Shown here piece after piece: positions 11,493-24,018 of a stretch of DNA of 64,000 nucleotides (within the stretch, counting starts at the first letter, position 1; each line of letters begins with the position of its first letter). The notes below the pieces were generated by a model. It made no database searches. It worked only from the letters and a program-made list of their open reading frames with translations, and was not told the origin of the DNA. This DNA comes from Silene latifolia (taxonomy: Eukaryota; Streptophyta; Magnoliopsida; Caryophyllales; Caryophyllaceae). The DNA lies in contig NC_133528.1 in NCBI RefSeq assembly GCF_048544455.1, positions 48,827,502 to 48,891,501 on the forward strand, written 5' to 3'. Made by a program: the position numbers and the translations under genes.

Positions 11493-13184
11493 CTACAACT
11501 TAGGAACATGTTTCATTCCCATGGAATTAACATGCCCTACATGCTTATCATAATTCAACGGTTTGGTCAGAGGATTCGCAATGTTATCATCCGTCGCAAT
11601 CTTGTCAATCACTATCTCTTCTTGCTCCACGTAATCACGGATCAGGTGAGCCTTCCGAAGTACATGTCTAGATTTGTTGCTAGACTTTGGCTCCTTAGCC
11701 TAGAAGATGGCACCTCTATTGTCACAATAGATGGTGATCGGGTCATTCGAACTAGGAACTACCGAAAGCCCTTGTAAGAATTGACGTATCCATATCGCTT
11801 CCTTTGCTGCCTCCGAAGCGGCATAGTACTCGGATTCAGTAGTAGAATCTGCTACAACACTCTGTTTGGAACTCTTCCAGCTGACCGCAGCACCATTAAG
11901 AGTGAAGACGAACCCGGACTGAGATTTTGAATCATCTCGATCCGTTTGGAAGCTAGCATCTGCGTAACCGGTTGCGCATAGCTTAGTATCGCCTCCATAA
12001 GTCAATACCCAATCCTTAGTCCTCCGTAGGTACTTGAGGATATTTTTGACTTCTATCCAGTGTGTTTCACCTGGAGTCTTTTGGTACCGACTCGTCATAC
12101 TCAATGCATATGCCACGTCTGGACGTGTGCATATCATGACATACATGATCGATCCTATTGCAGATGCATAAGGAACACGACTCATGCGCTCAATCCCTTC
12201 AGGCGCCGTGGGTGACTGAGACTTGCTCAACTGCATCCCAGTCGTCATAGGAAGGTTCCCCTTCTTGGAGTTGGTCATGCTGAACCTCTCAAGAACCTTA
12301 TCCAAATAAGACTCCTGACTAAGTGATAACGTCCGTCGTGATCTATCTCGGTAGATACGGATTCCCAAAATACGTTGTGCCTCACCCAGATCTTTCATCT
12401 GGAAATGGTTCTTCAACCATTCTTTAACCGAAGAAAGGAGAGGAATGTCATTCCCAATCAAGAGTATGTCATCGACATACAATATCAAGAATACAATCTT
12501 GCTCCCACTCGACTTGATATATAAGCATGGTTCTTCGACCGATCGAGTGAAACCATACCCTTTTATCACTTGGTCGAAACAATGATTCCAACTCCGAGAA
12601 GCTTGCTTAAGTCCATAAATGGAACGCTTAAGCTTGCATACTTTCTTAGGATGTTTAGGATCTATGAAACCTTCGGGTTGCACCATGTACAACTCTTCCT
12701 CCAAATAACCGTTTAAGAAGGCGGTTTTCACATCCATTTGCCAAATTTCATAATCATGAAATGCGGCAATCGCTAAGATTATCCGAATGGAACATAGCAT
12801 GACTACAGGTGCAAAAATCTCATCATAATGCAATCCTTGCACTTGAGTGAAACCTTTTTCCACAAGTCGTGCCTTATAGATATCTGGTTGCGCGTCTACA
12901 GAACGCTTTATTTTGTAAAGCCATTTGCACTGTAGAGGTTTTACCTTATTAGGTAAATCAACTAGATCCCATACGTTATTCTCATACATGGAGTCCATCT
13001 CGGATTGCATGGCTTCAAGCCATAGCTTTGAGTCGGAACTGGCCATAGCACCTTTATAGGTTGCGGGTTCATTACTTTCTAGAAGTAAAACGTCATTCTC
13101 CTCGACCATACCAATGTATCGTCCAGGAGGATGAGAGTCTCTACCCGTACTCCTAGGTTCCTCGGGAATATTAATCTGTATCAT
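11493..13184 (-). pseudogene. Copia reverse transcriptase and RNase H (one internal stop)
   Basis: The 494-codon frame 13184-11700 covers the RT: 'NNVWDLVDLP' start, 'WQMDVKTAFLNG', 'YGLKQASRSWN', the catalytic YVDDILLIGND, and 'TRPDVAYALS'. RNase H follows with 'GYADASFQTDRDDSKSQSG' and 'DSTTESEYYAASEA'. At about 11697-11699 a TAG replaces what is normally a Gln codon (a C-to-T change). The frame then continues through 'AKEPKS' and 'PLTKPL'-like RNase H sequence to a stop at 11493-11495. In a live element it would copy RNA into DNA. The start of this block touches the integrase frame at 13181-13184. Confidence 0.9.
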
Positions 13185-14242
13185 CGGTTGGAGGTACGAC
13201 TTCCTCCATCTGTTCCTCGGTTGTTGGTTGGAATCTCCGACGGCTCGAAGGTTCTATTACTCGACTTGTTCTCGAGAAATTCTTTCTCTAAGAACGTCGC
13301 ACTAGCCGCAACAAAAACTCGATGTTCGGTAGGCGAGTAGAAGTAATGACCAAATGTTCCTTTTGGATAACCTATAAAGTATGTCTTGACCGATCGAGGG
13401 CCGAGCTTATCCTCGTGTCTCCACTTGACATAAGCCTCGCAGCCCCAAACCCGAATAAAGGACAAGTTGGGTACTGTTCCCTTCCACATTTCATATGGAG
13501 TCTTGTCGACAGCTTTAGACGGACTTCGGTTAAGTATAAGAGCAGCTGACAAAAGAGCATAACCCCATAATGAATCAGGCACTACGGTGTGACTCATCAT
13601 GTATCAAACCATATCAAGTAAGGTTCGATTTCTCCGTTCGGACACACCATTCAATTGAGGTGTTCCAGGTGGAGTTAACTGCAAAACGATTCCACAGTCT
13701 TTTAGGTGTTGATCAAACTCATTTGAAAGATATTCGCCACCACGATCTGAACGGAGTGCTTTAATCTTTCTACCCGGTTGGTTTCATGTACCCTATTCTC
13801 GGTATTCCTTGAATATCTCAAAGGACTCACTTTTATGCTTCATTAAGTAGACATATCCGTATCTACTCAAATCGTCCGTGAAAGTGATAAAATATCTATA
13901 GCCATCTCTAGCGGTAATTGACATAGGTCCACATACGTCCGTATGTATGAGTCCTAATAGGTCACTAGCGCGCATTCCAACACCTTTGAAGGAAATTCGA
14001 GTCATCTTGCCAATGAGACATGATTCACACGTGCCATATGCAGAAAATCCGAATGAGGGAATAGTCCCATTATCGACGAGTTTCTTTACGCGTTTCTCAT
14101 TTATGTGTCCCATTCGACAATGCCATAGATAGGTTTGATCTTTGTCACCAATCTTTAATTTCTTATTATTCATGTGTAATACTTCCGTGGTTTGATCTAA
14201 GATATAAATTCCATTCATGGAAACTGCTTTGCCATAAATCAT
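13181..14242 (-). pseudogene. Copia GAG-pre-integrase and integrase (broken)
   Basis: The frame at 14242-13793 holds the GAG-pre-integrase motif with 'LWHCRMGHINEKR', the zinc-binding Cys pair 'CESCLIGK', and the integrase core 'IHTDVCGPM' with its first Asp and 'YFITFTDDLSRYGYVY'. The frame changes between 13793 and 13600, where the second Asp and the 'NGVxERRN'-type Glu region are badly damaged. The frame at 13600-13181 holds the later integrase part ('MMSHTVVPDSLWGYAL', 'TPYEMWKG', 'FIGYPKGTFGHYFY'). At least one frameshift and a stop break it. Confidence 0.85.
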
Positions 14243-14452
14243 TTCATTAAAAGAGAAAATACAACTATTATCCTTTATTGAAAATGCAAAACCGTCTTTA
14301 GCAAGTACGGAAATAAAATAATGTTCTTAGATAAACTGGGTACATAGTAAAAGTTATTTAAAGATAACTCAAAACCACTAGGGAGTTGGATTACATATGT
14401 TCCCTTCGAGCGCTTGACTACTCGTGCACCATTCCCGACTCGCAGGTCCACA

Positions 14453-14720
14453 TCACCTTTCGAGAGGTATGATGTTCTTTAGGCCCTGCAAATGATTACA
14501 CAGATGAGAACCACAACCAGTATCTAGTACCCAAGTTCCGAAACTTGCATGGTTAATCTCAATCATATGAATATAAGATGACATACCAACAGGAACGACG
14601 CGGCCTGCCTTGATGTCCTCACGGTAGACGAGACAGTTCATCCTCCAATGTCTAGTCTTGTGACAATGGTGGCACTCTATGTCACCGCCCTTGCTCTTTG
14701 TCTTGCTCTGTGAGCCACTA
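14453..14720 (-). pseudogene. Copia Gag zinc knuckle and aspartic protease remnant
   Basis: Minus-strand reading from about 14690 gives a CCHC zinc knuckle (CHHCHKTRHWRMNC), which binds element RNA. It is followed by the protease region with 'SFGTWVLDTGCGSHLC', where Asp-Thr-Gly is the catalytic triplet. The frame then ends and is not joined to the integrase frame, so another frameshift lies between 14453 and 14242. Confidence 0.82.
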
Positions 14721-15578
14721 GTCTCACCAGGCGCACTCTTACCGTTTCCTGGCTTCTTAAACTTTGGCTTACCTACAGCTAGGTCGCCATGAGCCTTGCC
14801 CTTACCTTTACTCTTGTTGTGAATCGTGAGAACATCCTACTTCATGCTCCCACTCAATTTCATATCCTTCTCGGTCTGTACGAGAAGGGAGTGTAACTCA
14901 TGAGGACTCTTTTTCAAGTCATTCATGTAGTAGTTCGCCCTGAAAATGGCAAAACCATCGTGAAGAGAATGAAGCATTCGGTCAATGACAATGCTCTCAC
15001 TGATTCTACAATTCAGTGACTCCAGTTTCTCGACATTCTCAATCATGTGAAGAATGTGTGGGCTAACCGGTTAGCCCTTCTGGAGTTTCGCATCAAAGAA
15101 GCGACATGTATGCTCATATGTAACGATTCTCGGTGCCTTTGAGAACTCGTTAGTGAGCGTGGTGAAAATCTTGTTTGCACATTGGGCAATGAAGCGTCTC
15201 TGCAAATTGGTTTCCATTGCAAAGATGAGTACGTTCTTTATCGCACCCGCTTCCATAACGAAATCACTATAAGCGAGTGACTCGTTGATTCCTGCATTTG
15301 GGCCTGGGTTGACCGGTATTGGCTCAGTTAAATACCTGAGCTTACCGTCGCGATGGGCGCATTCCGTAGTGCCGCCTCCCGATCCGCAAAATTGGACCCA
15401 TCATTCTTGATCGAGTGGACTGATTCATTTGGTCCATGAACATTTTAAGCCAGGACGAACGATCTAGTGTGGCACTAGGCATTGAGATTGCGTTATTTCC
15501 AGCCATTTGTTGTAACAGTATTATTGATAATAAGCGTGTTCTACACTGCGAAAGAAGAATAAAATAATAAGCATGCAT
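14721..15578 (-). pseudogene. Copia Gag (degraded)
   Basis: Fragments in several frames (15578-15342, 15256-15071, 15046-14837) read like a Copia Gag: 'SWLKMFMDQMNQ'-type N-terminus, 'IFTTLTNEFSKAPRIVTYEHTCRFFDAKLQKG', then 'HSLHDGFAIFRANYYMNDLKKSPHELHSLLVQTEKDM'. Some stops and frame changes separate them. A live copy would form the capsid-like particle. Confidence 0.75.
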
Positions 15579-17527
15579 CGTTTTTATTTTAAGTCTAATG
15601 AACTAATGTCATAACGCGAAGACTCAAAAACATTTATACAATTGACCTCCCTCAAGAATTATATAAATGACCCCAAGACTCAATTCTCTGTAAATTGATA
15701 AGCTAACCTGTTAGCTAATTCTACCGTTAGAATTTCTGGTCGATAAATTTCTGTAAATTCTATCTTTAATCCATCATAATCACGAGAAACTCTTCGGACT
15801 ATGATGTTGAGGTAAACTAAGTCAACACAACTACTTACCCAACGTAGAAGGGGTCATATTAGGCCTACCGACGAAGAAGGGACTCATAGATGTTTGCCCT
15901 TATAAAGACTAATCTCAATTTCCGTTTTAGAGGAAGATCTCATCAACTATTTTTAATTCATTTTAAGTGAACTATAATCTAGCATGCGAGAATGATTTAA
16001 ACTAAAGTGATGGCTTATAGACTGTGACATCTGCATGTCCATGAAAACCAACATACAACTATATGAGTCAATTTTCATGCATTTTAGTAGTAGGTGGTTT
16101 GGTTTTAGGCGGAATATGGTGCAATTACTAGCAGGTGAATGAAAAGCAATAAAATGAAAAACGTAAAAAAAACAGTAAAAGTCCTAGTGTGGCCTATCCT
16201 ATCAAAATGAACAATAAATACAAGTTTGGAATCCATCCTTGGACCCGAGAAGCTTGTCTTGATGTTCCATCTTGATCCATGTAGCGGGAGTGAGCTTGAA
16301 TCTTCATCTTTAGTCTTCTTTGAAATTACAATAAATAAAATTACATAATTGACCTATTAATTACATTCTAATTTCAAAACCCAAAACTAAAATAAAGAAG
16401 ATTCGAGATCTCATAATTACATAAGAAATTATGTTTCCTTCATTACGAAAACATAATTTGACTAAGGCCACACTAAGTATTACAAAATACAACCGATTGC
16501 AAAAATAAATACGTAAATAAAATTCATTCATTCGATTCATTCAACAAAAATAAAAGCATCAACTAAAATAAATTAAACATACATAATACAATACATTAAT
16601 TATGTTGATTAATTTATCCAAACCACCTATTTAAATTAAATTAAGTGACAATTCCGCAATTTAATCACATTAATTTCATCCTCAATCCATATTAAACTTG
16701 TAATATGAATTCTATCCGTCAAAATTTTAAACCGCTTTAAAATAACTCGGTATCTTTAAATTGTGAACCGATTCACAATAACTAATTGGCCAAAAAAAAA
16801 ACAAAATTCCCCTTTTTTTATTTTGTCTCGGCAAAAACTAAAACAAATTTTTTTTTTTTTTATATTTATATCACGGCCGAAATAAAAAACAGCCAAATAC
16901 CTTTTGTTTTCTTTCTATTTGGCAATTAGGAAACCCAAAAAAAACATTCCATAAATTTTCTTTCGGCAATATGGCAAAAAAAACAAGAAAACAAAACTTT
17001 CCTTTTATTTTTTTTTCTCATTCTCGGTTTACCAAAAACAAAAACAAAAAAAAAATTTTCTTTTTTTTTTCTCGGCAAACCCTAAAATCGTCCCCCCTTT
17101 TTTTTTCTTTTCTTTTTGCGGCAATATGCCCTAAAACAAGATTTGATTACTAACTTGTTTACCTTTGCTATTAGAACATGATTAGCATATGAAATAATAA
17201 ACATGATCAATTTATATGCCAAAAAATATATAGCAAAAACAATCTTTTTATCATAAACATGACGATTCCATTTAATTTTAACTTAATCTGCATTAAATCA
17301 AAAACTACCAATTCTTCATATGATAATTTTAACTGATTATAAACTATAATATGAAAAATAGAATGGAAAAATATCATCAAACAGAAAGAAAAAAACGGCA
17401 AGAAAAACGGCACAAAAAATTTTTTCGAACCACAAAAAAATTCGAAACCCTAATTTTTTTTCTCGAAAATCCTATTGTTCACATACAAATTTTATGAAAA
17501 TCATCAAAATTAAAATCGTAGCCTAGA
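15579..17527 (-). other. Copia 5' leader, non-coding
   Basis: About 1.9 kb of AT-rich DNA between Gag and the primer-binding site. It has long A and T runs (for example 16790-16870 and 17040-17120) and no ORF with coding character. Long leaders are normal in this Copia group. Confidence 0.6.
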
Positions 17528-17539
17528 GCTCTGATACCA
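17528..17539 (-). other. Copia primer-binding site (initiator Met tRNA)
   Basis: Minus-strand sequence TGGTATCAGAGC, complementary to the 3' end of initiator-Met tRNA, begins 3 bases from the 5' LTR. Confidence 0.92.
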
Positions 17540-17541
17540 CT

Positions 17542-19477
17542 TGTGGGAAATAAATCTGTATACTTCCCTTAAACTAGAAGGATTATAACAATTTAATAAA
17601 GATGATCTAAAGTCATAAAATTAAGAGTAAATTTTCAATTACATCCACGTCAAATGCAGTTTTTTACATTTACTCCCACGTCAATTTTTTTTTATAAATT
17701 ACACCCAAGTTAATAGCTCAGTTTATAAATTGCACCCAACCCCATTTTCCGGCAAAAAAAATTATGAAATGACAAATTTGCCCCCGAGTCTATTAGGCTG
17801 ATTTTGTGTGACTTTTGAGTTACTTCCCCTATTTCCCCCTCTCAACCTAATTTCCCCTCAAAGCCAGGGCGGGTCCCACCTTTGAGCTTCATCTTTCTCC
17901 TCCATTACAACTTCATCTTCCTCCTCCTCCTCCATTACAACAATAACCATGAAACCTTCCTCGGTTTCAATCATTTTTTCCTTACCAAATAAATAAAAAA
18001 TTCAAACACCTATACTCCATACACAAATTAAAACTAATAAGCATTGATTCAACCTTAATTAATATCTCCTCCATTTTACTTCTAATTATTTTCCCTTAAT
18101 GAAAGTACCCCTCTTTCCATTAATTTCCGTCTTTATTGAATCTGCACACCAAAAAACCGTAGAAATCAAAACTATCCTCCACTTTGTTGATTTGTAATCA
18201 ATGGCAAGAATGGGTAAAAAATGGGTACTGGATTTAATCGAAATGACAAGTTATGATAAAGGTCGTTAATGGTGTTTTTGAGAGGTAAAGTAGAGTAAAG
18301 GAGAAGAAGGTGGGTTTACTTAATTTGGAGTATGAAAAAAAAAATTATAAGAAAGATAAACCTATTTAATAAAAGAACAAGGGCAAAATCGTCATAAATT
18401 TAATGTTTAAAACAAAAAAATTTGAAATTTGACGGAAAAGTGGTCGGAATCCGATATTGGGTGCAATTTATAAACTGAGCTATTAACTTGGGTGTAATTT
18501 ATAAAAAAAAATTGACATGGGAGTAAATGTAAAAAAGTGCATTTGACGTGGGTGTAATTGATAATTTACTCTAAAATAAAATACATAAACATAAGTAAAA
18601 AGACTTAGAATTAACCTTCGGTCCTAGCAAATATGGCCTAAGAACAATATCAAAATTGATATTCGCCTATTAGTTGCACCCAAGACGATCTGAGATATGC
18701 CCTTTGATTATGCTAGAAATCAATCTAAAATTTTTTGTAAAATTTAATTGTCTTTGTGTTCTTGTGATGAGAAAGAGGAGGCTAGGTCAAGAAAAAGCAT
18801 TAGGGTAGAAATAATTCTCTACCTTTATTTTTATACAGACCGAAACTTTGAGTCAATTAGGAAAGATAAAAATCTCCTAATATTCGGCCAAGCTGACCGA
18901 AATAAGGAAAAATTCTCCTTATTTTGGTCTTTCCAAAAATATATAAAGTGTGTTAAATTGTCATCTAGTGAGGATCGAACCCATGACCTTTTGGCCTGTG
19001 TACCCTCACTATTACCACTATGACACATTCAACTTGTTGATGTTAAATACAACTGATTATATTTAACTACGAATTAACAGATTAATTCGTCCAAACTAAC
19101 CTTATATATATTTAATTTAAATATAACTTATTATATTTAATTTACGAATTGACAGTTATTTCGTCTCAACTTAATATTATTTAATTTTCATTAAATAATT
19201 ATCTCATCAACACATTGACTAACTTTTTAGTCATTTTGGGCATCAATGTAATTATATTTCTATAACCACATTTCTCAAACACGTCCTATAGGTGTGACCT
19301 TTAGGGACCAGTTGATCACCGCCATCTGTATGATAATAACGTCAAACTTTCTAGCAAGCTAACCGTTATTAGGTAAACGTTAATCAACTGATTAAATATA
19401 CGAAGTATACCCTTGTGAACCTGTAAGAGATTTACAAATGTTATCACACTAATTTGTGGAGGACACCAGCTCCAACA
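17542..19477 (-). repeat. Copia (Angela-type) 5' LTR with a TIR element inside
   Basis: Partner of 9383-10700. It carries the extra segment 17621-18572 that the other LTR lacks, and lacks the Stowaway MITE of that LTR. The two LTRs thus each serve as the empty site of the other's insertion. Confidence 0.93.
17621..18572. mobile_element. Non-autonomous element with long (about 120-bp) terminal inverted repeats
   Basis: The outer roughly 120 bp at each end are inverted copies: GAGTAAATTTTCAATTAC... with TTACACCCAAGTTAATAGC at the left, mirrored at 18450-18571. The other Copia LTR shows the uninterrupted site (CATAAAATAAAATAC near 9456). The duplicated target appears to be 4-5 bp (AAAA or TAAAA), but the A-rich site leaves the edge ambiguous. 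The interior of about 700 bp has no ORF. Superfamily not assigned. Confidence 0.85.
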
Positions 19478-19577
19478 GTAGGTTTGTGTTGACTTGCTCC
19501 TCAAACTCTCCATACCCATAGTCATACTCAAAAGATCCACCACATACTCCATGTACCAAGTCTTGGGTCATCATCAT
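19478..19577 (-). CDS. Gag-like acidic protein of the Athila-like element, N-terminal part
   Basis: Minus frame from the ATG at 19577 (three Met codons in a row, 'MMMTQDLVHG'), rich in Gly, Tyr and Glu, up to the GTAGG duplication where the Copia entered. It is in register with 8092-9377 if the Copia and one GTAGG are skipped. The frame is open upstream to about 19670, but without an ATG. Confidence 0.6.
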
Positions 19578-19712
19578 AGCCAAGATAAAGATACAACTAC
19601 AAACATGGAAACTACAAGAAAACGGTAAAAACGAACCTTGAGGAACAAGTTCCTCAAAGTTAAAGCACAATTAAAATAGACAAACAAGTAAGAACTTAAT
19701 CACATAACACCA

Positions 19713-19730
19713 TAACCGGAAACGGCGCCA
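19713..19730 (-). other. Athila-like primer-binding site (tRNA-Asp)
   Basis: Minus sense TGGCGCCGTTTCCGGTTA, three bases from the LTR. It matches the complement of the plant tRNA-Asp 3' end except for a few bases; the element at 60451 keeps the longer match. Confidence 0.85.
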
Positions 19731-19733
19731 TTT

Positions 19734-21438
19734 TGGTGGTTGCGATGTCGTCGGGTCACAACCAATCAAACACATTTATAATACTCAACAAACAATTAGT
19801 TAGTGGTAAGTCGAGGTCGATCCATGGGACGGTGTGCTTTGGGTTCTAAGTCTATCTATCTCAATTTATGCTAGTGTCACAATTTGGTTGGGTTTGTAGT
19901 TGTGTTCTAGACTAATAAAAGCAATAAAGTAAAACAAGCAATAAAAGGAAAGATGTAAACAAATGATTAAAAGTGCTAGGATATCACGGGGTCATAGGAG
20001 ATTCATGGTGTTGATCATACAAACATGTTTACAAAGTTGCAAGCAATTAATGTTGTGAAGGAACCGAGTTGGTTTATGTCTTACGGTTCATAGGAAGAGT
20101 TGGGTCCCGGAGCCGAATCGATTAGATTGTACAACACCTACAAGTCGACTTACTTTCCTCCTATTCAACTTTTATGCATGGTCTAACATGACTCGAGTTG
20201 GTTTATATCTTACAAGTCAAGTTGAGTAGATAAGAGATGGTTGTAAATGCAAGGATACATAGGCTTAGCATTTCATCAAACATAACATGTGCATAAAGTT
20301 GACATCCCAACAAGCAAGCAATTTGATTATGAAAACATATTAGATTAAGCATGAATCAATCCCATGTTGGTTTCCCCTAATTACCTATTAATCCTAGCTA
20401 ATGAAACTACTCACTCATTATCATGGGAAACATGTCATTAATGGTGTCAATCATCACAACAAGTATAAACATGATAATAGAATGAAGAAATGAACAATAA
20501 AGATTAAAGAGTAAAGGAATTATACCAACTTAAGATGATCCAAATAATAAAGCAAAGAATAATAGAAGAAACTTGATTGATTGATGGAAGGTTATCAATC
20601 TCCCAATAATAACCCAATAATCTTCAATTACCCAATAATAAACTTGAATAATAAACTTGAACAATAATTAAGGAGAGATTAATGTGTAATTTGTGGAAAG
20701 ATTAAAGAGTAATCTATTCTAATCTACTCCTAATCTAATCTAAGAGAAGGATTGATTTAACCTAATGAAAACTTGATAAAAAGGATCCCCCCTTGATTAT
20801 TTACAAGTGGGGTATTTATAGTGGAAATTAGGTGGTTGCATTAGGGTTAACTAAGGGCTAAACTAGTAATTACACTTTTGAGATTTGAGCAGGGAGACGC
20901 CGGTATTTTTCGAAGGATGGGCATCTTTCATTGAGGCTTGAAGAAGACGAAATTGTGCTGCCTTGGAATCCGGGCGTCTTAGGCACGGGACGGGCGGATT
21001 CGGTGGTCTGGGCATGGGTGTCTTTGAGAGAAGACGGGTGGATTGTAGTAGGGGAAGATGGGCGGATTTGGGTGAAGACGCACGCCTTCTGTAGTTTGAG
21101 GACGGCCGGATTCTAGAGAAGCCGCACGGATTGGAGTGCTATCTCGTTTTATCTTCTATTCTTCCCTTTCCTTCACTTCCATTTTATTCTTGTGGGATTG
21201 GTCTTTAGTTCTCGCTTCCTCTTCATACTAGTCCATCAAACATCGTCAAATAGGCTTCCAAATATGCACGAAAGACGGGAATTTCCGCCTTATTATCTTC
21301 TTTCCTACAAAACATATGAAATGCGATAGAAAAGCAAATAGGAAGGTTTTGACGGATAAAATGGCCATGAAATGCTATAATAGTATGTAAAATAGGCTCA
21401 ATTATGGGACTAAATGTGCGCAAATAATGGTCACATCA
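19734..21438 (-). repeat. Athila-like element, 5' LTR (minus-strand sense)
   Basis: Partner of 4318-6018. Minus-sense TATAAATA at + strand 20813-20820, with the decamer array at 20971-21132 upstream of it. It is followed on the right by the duplication ACAAC and then the rest of the MULE transposase. Confidence 0.92.
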
Positions 21439-21443
21439 ACAAC

Positions 21444-24018
21444 CCACAAAACTCCTCATTTCAGGCTACCTCTTTCTGCTACTAGACCACAAAAACTTCA
21501 GACTTTTAGAAGCAAAATACCTGAAATTCCATTGAATAATCCAGAAATTGTTGAGATAGTTACTGAGAGTGGAGGTGGAGTTGGTGATGAAGATTCTGAT
21601 GAAGACTCTATTGATCCAGATGTTGTATTAAGTGATGGAGATTTTGATGATGTTGAAAATGATGATGACTTAATTATATGTTGAGTTTGTGGATGAAGAC
21701 ACTTCAGGATTTGGCATTTTTAGATTAAGGGGGGATGAAGAAGATATAGATGAGGCTAATGAAAATGAGGTAGATGATGCTGATTTAGAGTTAGATGAGG
21801 AGTTGATATCAGAGGATGATGAGCTAGATAGCAAACATGGATCTGATGATGACGAGGTAAAAACTTACCCCATTTTTAACGCTGACAAAGATTTTAAGAA
21901 GCCTATTAATTTGACAGTAGGGCTGAAATTTCCTTCTAATAAAGTATTTAGAAAGGCTTTAAGGTGGAGTGCCATTGAAAATGGTTATGAATATTACCTT
22001 TTGCATAATGGAAGTCAAAGAGTAAGTGCTTATTGTAAGCATAGGTGTAATTGTAAGTGATTAAAAAGAAAGGCAAAGTTAGACTCTAAAAACTGTAAGT
22101 GTGAGATTTCAAAAAAGTGCACTTTCAAAGTACATGCTAAGAAGTGCACTGAAGAGGAAACATTTCAAATAAGAAGTTTGAGACTCACTCATAGATGTGG
22201 CTGGAGGGATACAAATTATATGTGTACATCCTCTTATTTGGCAGAGAAGTACCTGGATTATTGGAAACTTGACAGTTCAGTAACCGTAGCAACATTACAG
22301 AAAAAAGTATTGTCAGATCTTGGGGTTAATATAGGGTATTTTAAGGCTTATTATGCGAAAGAAAAGGCTTTAAAGATGATTTATGGTGAAACTGATGAGC
22401 AGTACAAGTTTGTGTGGGACAATGCAGAAATAGTACTTAAGCATGATAAAGGAAGTTCAGTCTTTGTTCAACTTGGAAACATTCAAACCCCACCTCCAGT
22501 TTTTAAGAGGATGTATATGTGTTTGAGAGGTTGCAAATAAGGTTTTATTAATGGTTGTAGACCTATATTAAGAGTAGATGGGTGTCATTTAAAGGGTGTC
22601 TACCCTGGTATACTATTGACAGCAGTGGGAAAAGATGGGAACTGCAACATTTATCCTTTGGCTTGGGCTGTTGTAGAGGTGAAAAACACTAACTCTTGGA
22701 CATGGTTCTTAGAGTTGTTGATGAATGACATAGAACCTGTGGCCAATTCAATTACCTTCATATCTGATAGGCAAAAGGTTAGCTTATTATTTATTTTGCA
22801 AATTTGAATACTTATCTGACAATTATTGATGAGCAATACTAATTGACTTTTTTTTAAGGGATTGGTGGAAGCTTTCAACAAAGTGGTACCTAATGCTGAG
22901 ATTAGGTATTGCTGCAGACATATTTGGACTAATTTCAAACGCACGTACCCTGGTGAAGACTTCAGACAAACCTTTTGGAGGATTGCTAAGGCTTACACCA
23001 AGCCCGAGTTTGACCAACACATGGAGGTAATGAAGGGCATGTCAGTAGGTGCTTTCAACTATTTAAGTTCAATTCCCACAATGCATTGGTGTAGACATGC
23101 ATTTGGTACTAGTTGCAAATCTGCCATGATGTTGAACAATTGTGTCGAAAGTTTTAACAATGTCATTAGAAAGTGTAGAGATAAGCCTATTATAGAGTTG
23201 ATGGAATGGCTAAGAAGGTACAACATGAGGAGAATGTGCTCTAAAAGGAAAGGGGCGAGTACCTTAGGGGATGATATCATGCCTGCTATAGTGAAACAGA
23301 TGGATGTAATATCTACGGAGGCTAGAAAATGTGAAATAGCTCGGTCAGACACGTTTAAATTTGAAGTTGAATACAACTTGGAAATGTGGTGGATTTGCAA
23401 AAAAAGTCTTGTGATTGTAGAAAATGGGATGCAACTGGCGTACCATGCGTACATGCATTTGCTGCCATATTGAAAAAGAGACAAGAGCCAAAAGATTTTG
23501 TAGATCGAGCATACTGTAAAGAAGTTTACAAGCTGGCCTATGCTCCATCTATCAGCCCTATGCCAGGACTTATGCTTTGGGAAAAGAGTTTGCATCCTCA
23601 ACCAAACCCTCCCCCTTATAGGAAAATGCCAGGTAGACCTAGCTCTAAAAAAAGAAGAAAAGAACAAGGGGAGAATGAGCAAAGGGTATATGTGAAGAGA
23701 ACACCACATAAGAAGACTTGTGGGAATTGTGGACAGTCAGGACACAATAGGAAGGGGTGTAAAAATCCCACTGTTGTCAAGTTAGTAGCCAAGAAAAGAA
23801 CATCTCAGGTTATATTACTTATGCTTTTTGAGGTTTTATAATTATTTACAATTGTTGCCTTGACAATTCTAATTTGTTTTGGTATTTTTTTGTCACAGGA
23901 GGAGGTGATATTGACACAAAACCACCCACAAAGTAGTCAATCAACTATTGTTACATCTTCAACTCCCACCCGAGCTGCTCCATCCACAACTCCCACCACA
24001 CAAGCTTCACTCATGTGA
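21444..24018 (+). pseudogene. MULE (MuDR-type) transposase, main part, with two introns
   Basis: Order: acidic N-terminal region (21560-21860); the MuDR DNA-binding-like block with 'GLKFPSNKVFRKAL' and several Cys (21900-22200); the 'GWRDTNYMCTSSYLAEKY' block; the catalytic region with 'VDGCHLKG' (first Asp, about 22577), 'NSWTWFLELL', 'SDRQKG' (second Asp) and 'NNCVESFNN' (Glu); a SWIM zinc finger (CDCRKWDATGVPCVHA) and a CCHC knuckle (CGNCGQSGHNRKGC). Introns with GT/AG borders: 22778-22858 and 23809-23898. Breaks: frame change near 21680, in-frame TGA at about 22058-22060, TAA at 22538-22540 and a frame change near 23385. The stop is at 24016-24018. The live protein would cut and paste MULE DNA in the nucleus. 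Confidence 0.9.

Larger units (their letters stand above)
9383..19477 (-). mobile_element. Copia retroelement, Angela/Tork type, inside the Athila-like coding frame
   Basis: LTRs at 9383-10700 and 17542-19477 (the latter enlarged by a 952-bp insert) are flanked by the duplication GTAGG (9378-9382 and 19478-19482). The primer site next to the right LTR is TGGTATCAGAGC, the usual initiator-Met tRNA site of plant Copia. Order in minus sense: 5' LTR, long leader, gag, zinc knuckle, protease, GAG-pre-integrase, integrase, RT, RNase H, 3' LTR, as in Ty1/Copia. RT and RNase H wording (YVDDILLIGND, KSQSGFVFTLNG) points to the Angela/Tork group. Several stops and frameshifts inactivate it. Confidence 0.93.
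4318..21438 (-). mobile_element. Athila-like (Ty3/gypsy) non-autonomous LTR retroelement, inserted in the MULE
   Basis: Two LTRs of about 1.70 kb (4318-6018 and 19734-21438), the duplication ACAAC on both sides (4313-4317 and 21439-21443), a primer site matching tRNA-Asp and a purine tract define a complete minus-strand element. Without the Copia insertion its internal part is only about 3.6 kb. It codes for one Gag-like/acidic protein and no protease, reverse transcriptase or integrase, so it must have relied on enzymes from a relative. LTR motifs and the primer site relate it to the element starting at 60451, which has a recognisable Athila-type gag. Confidence 0.9.
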
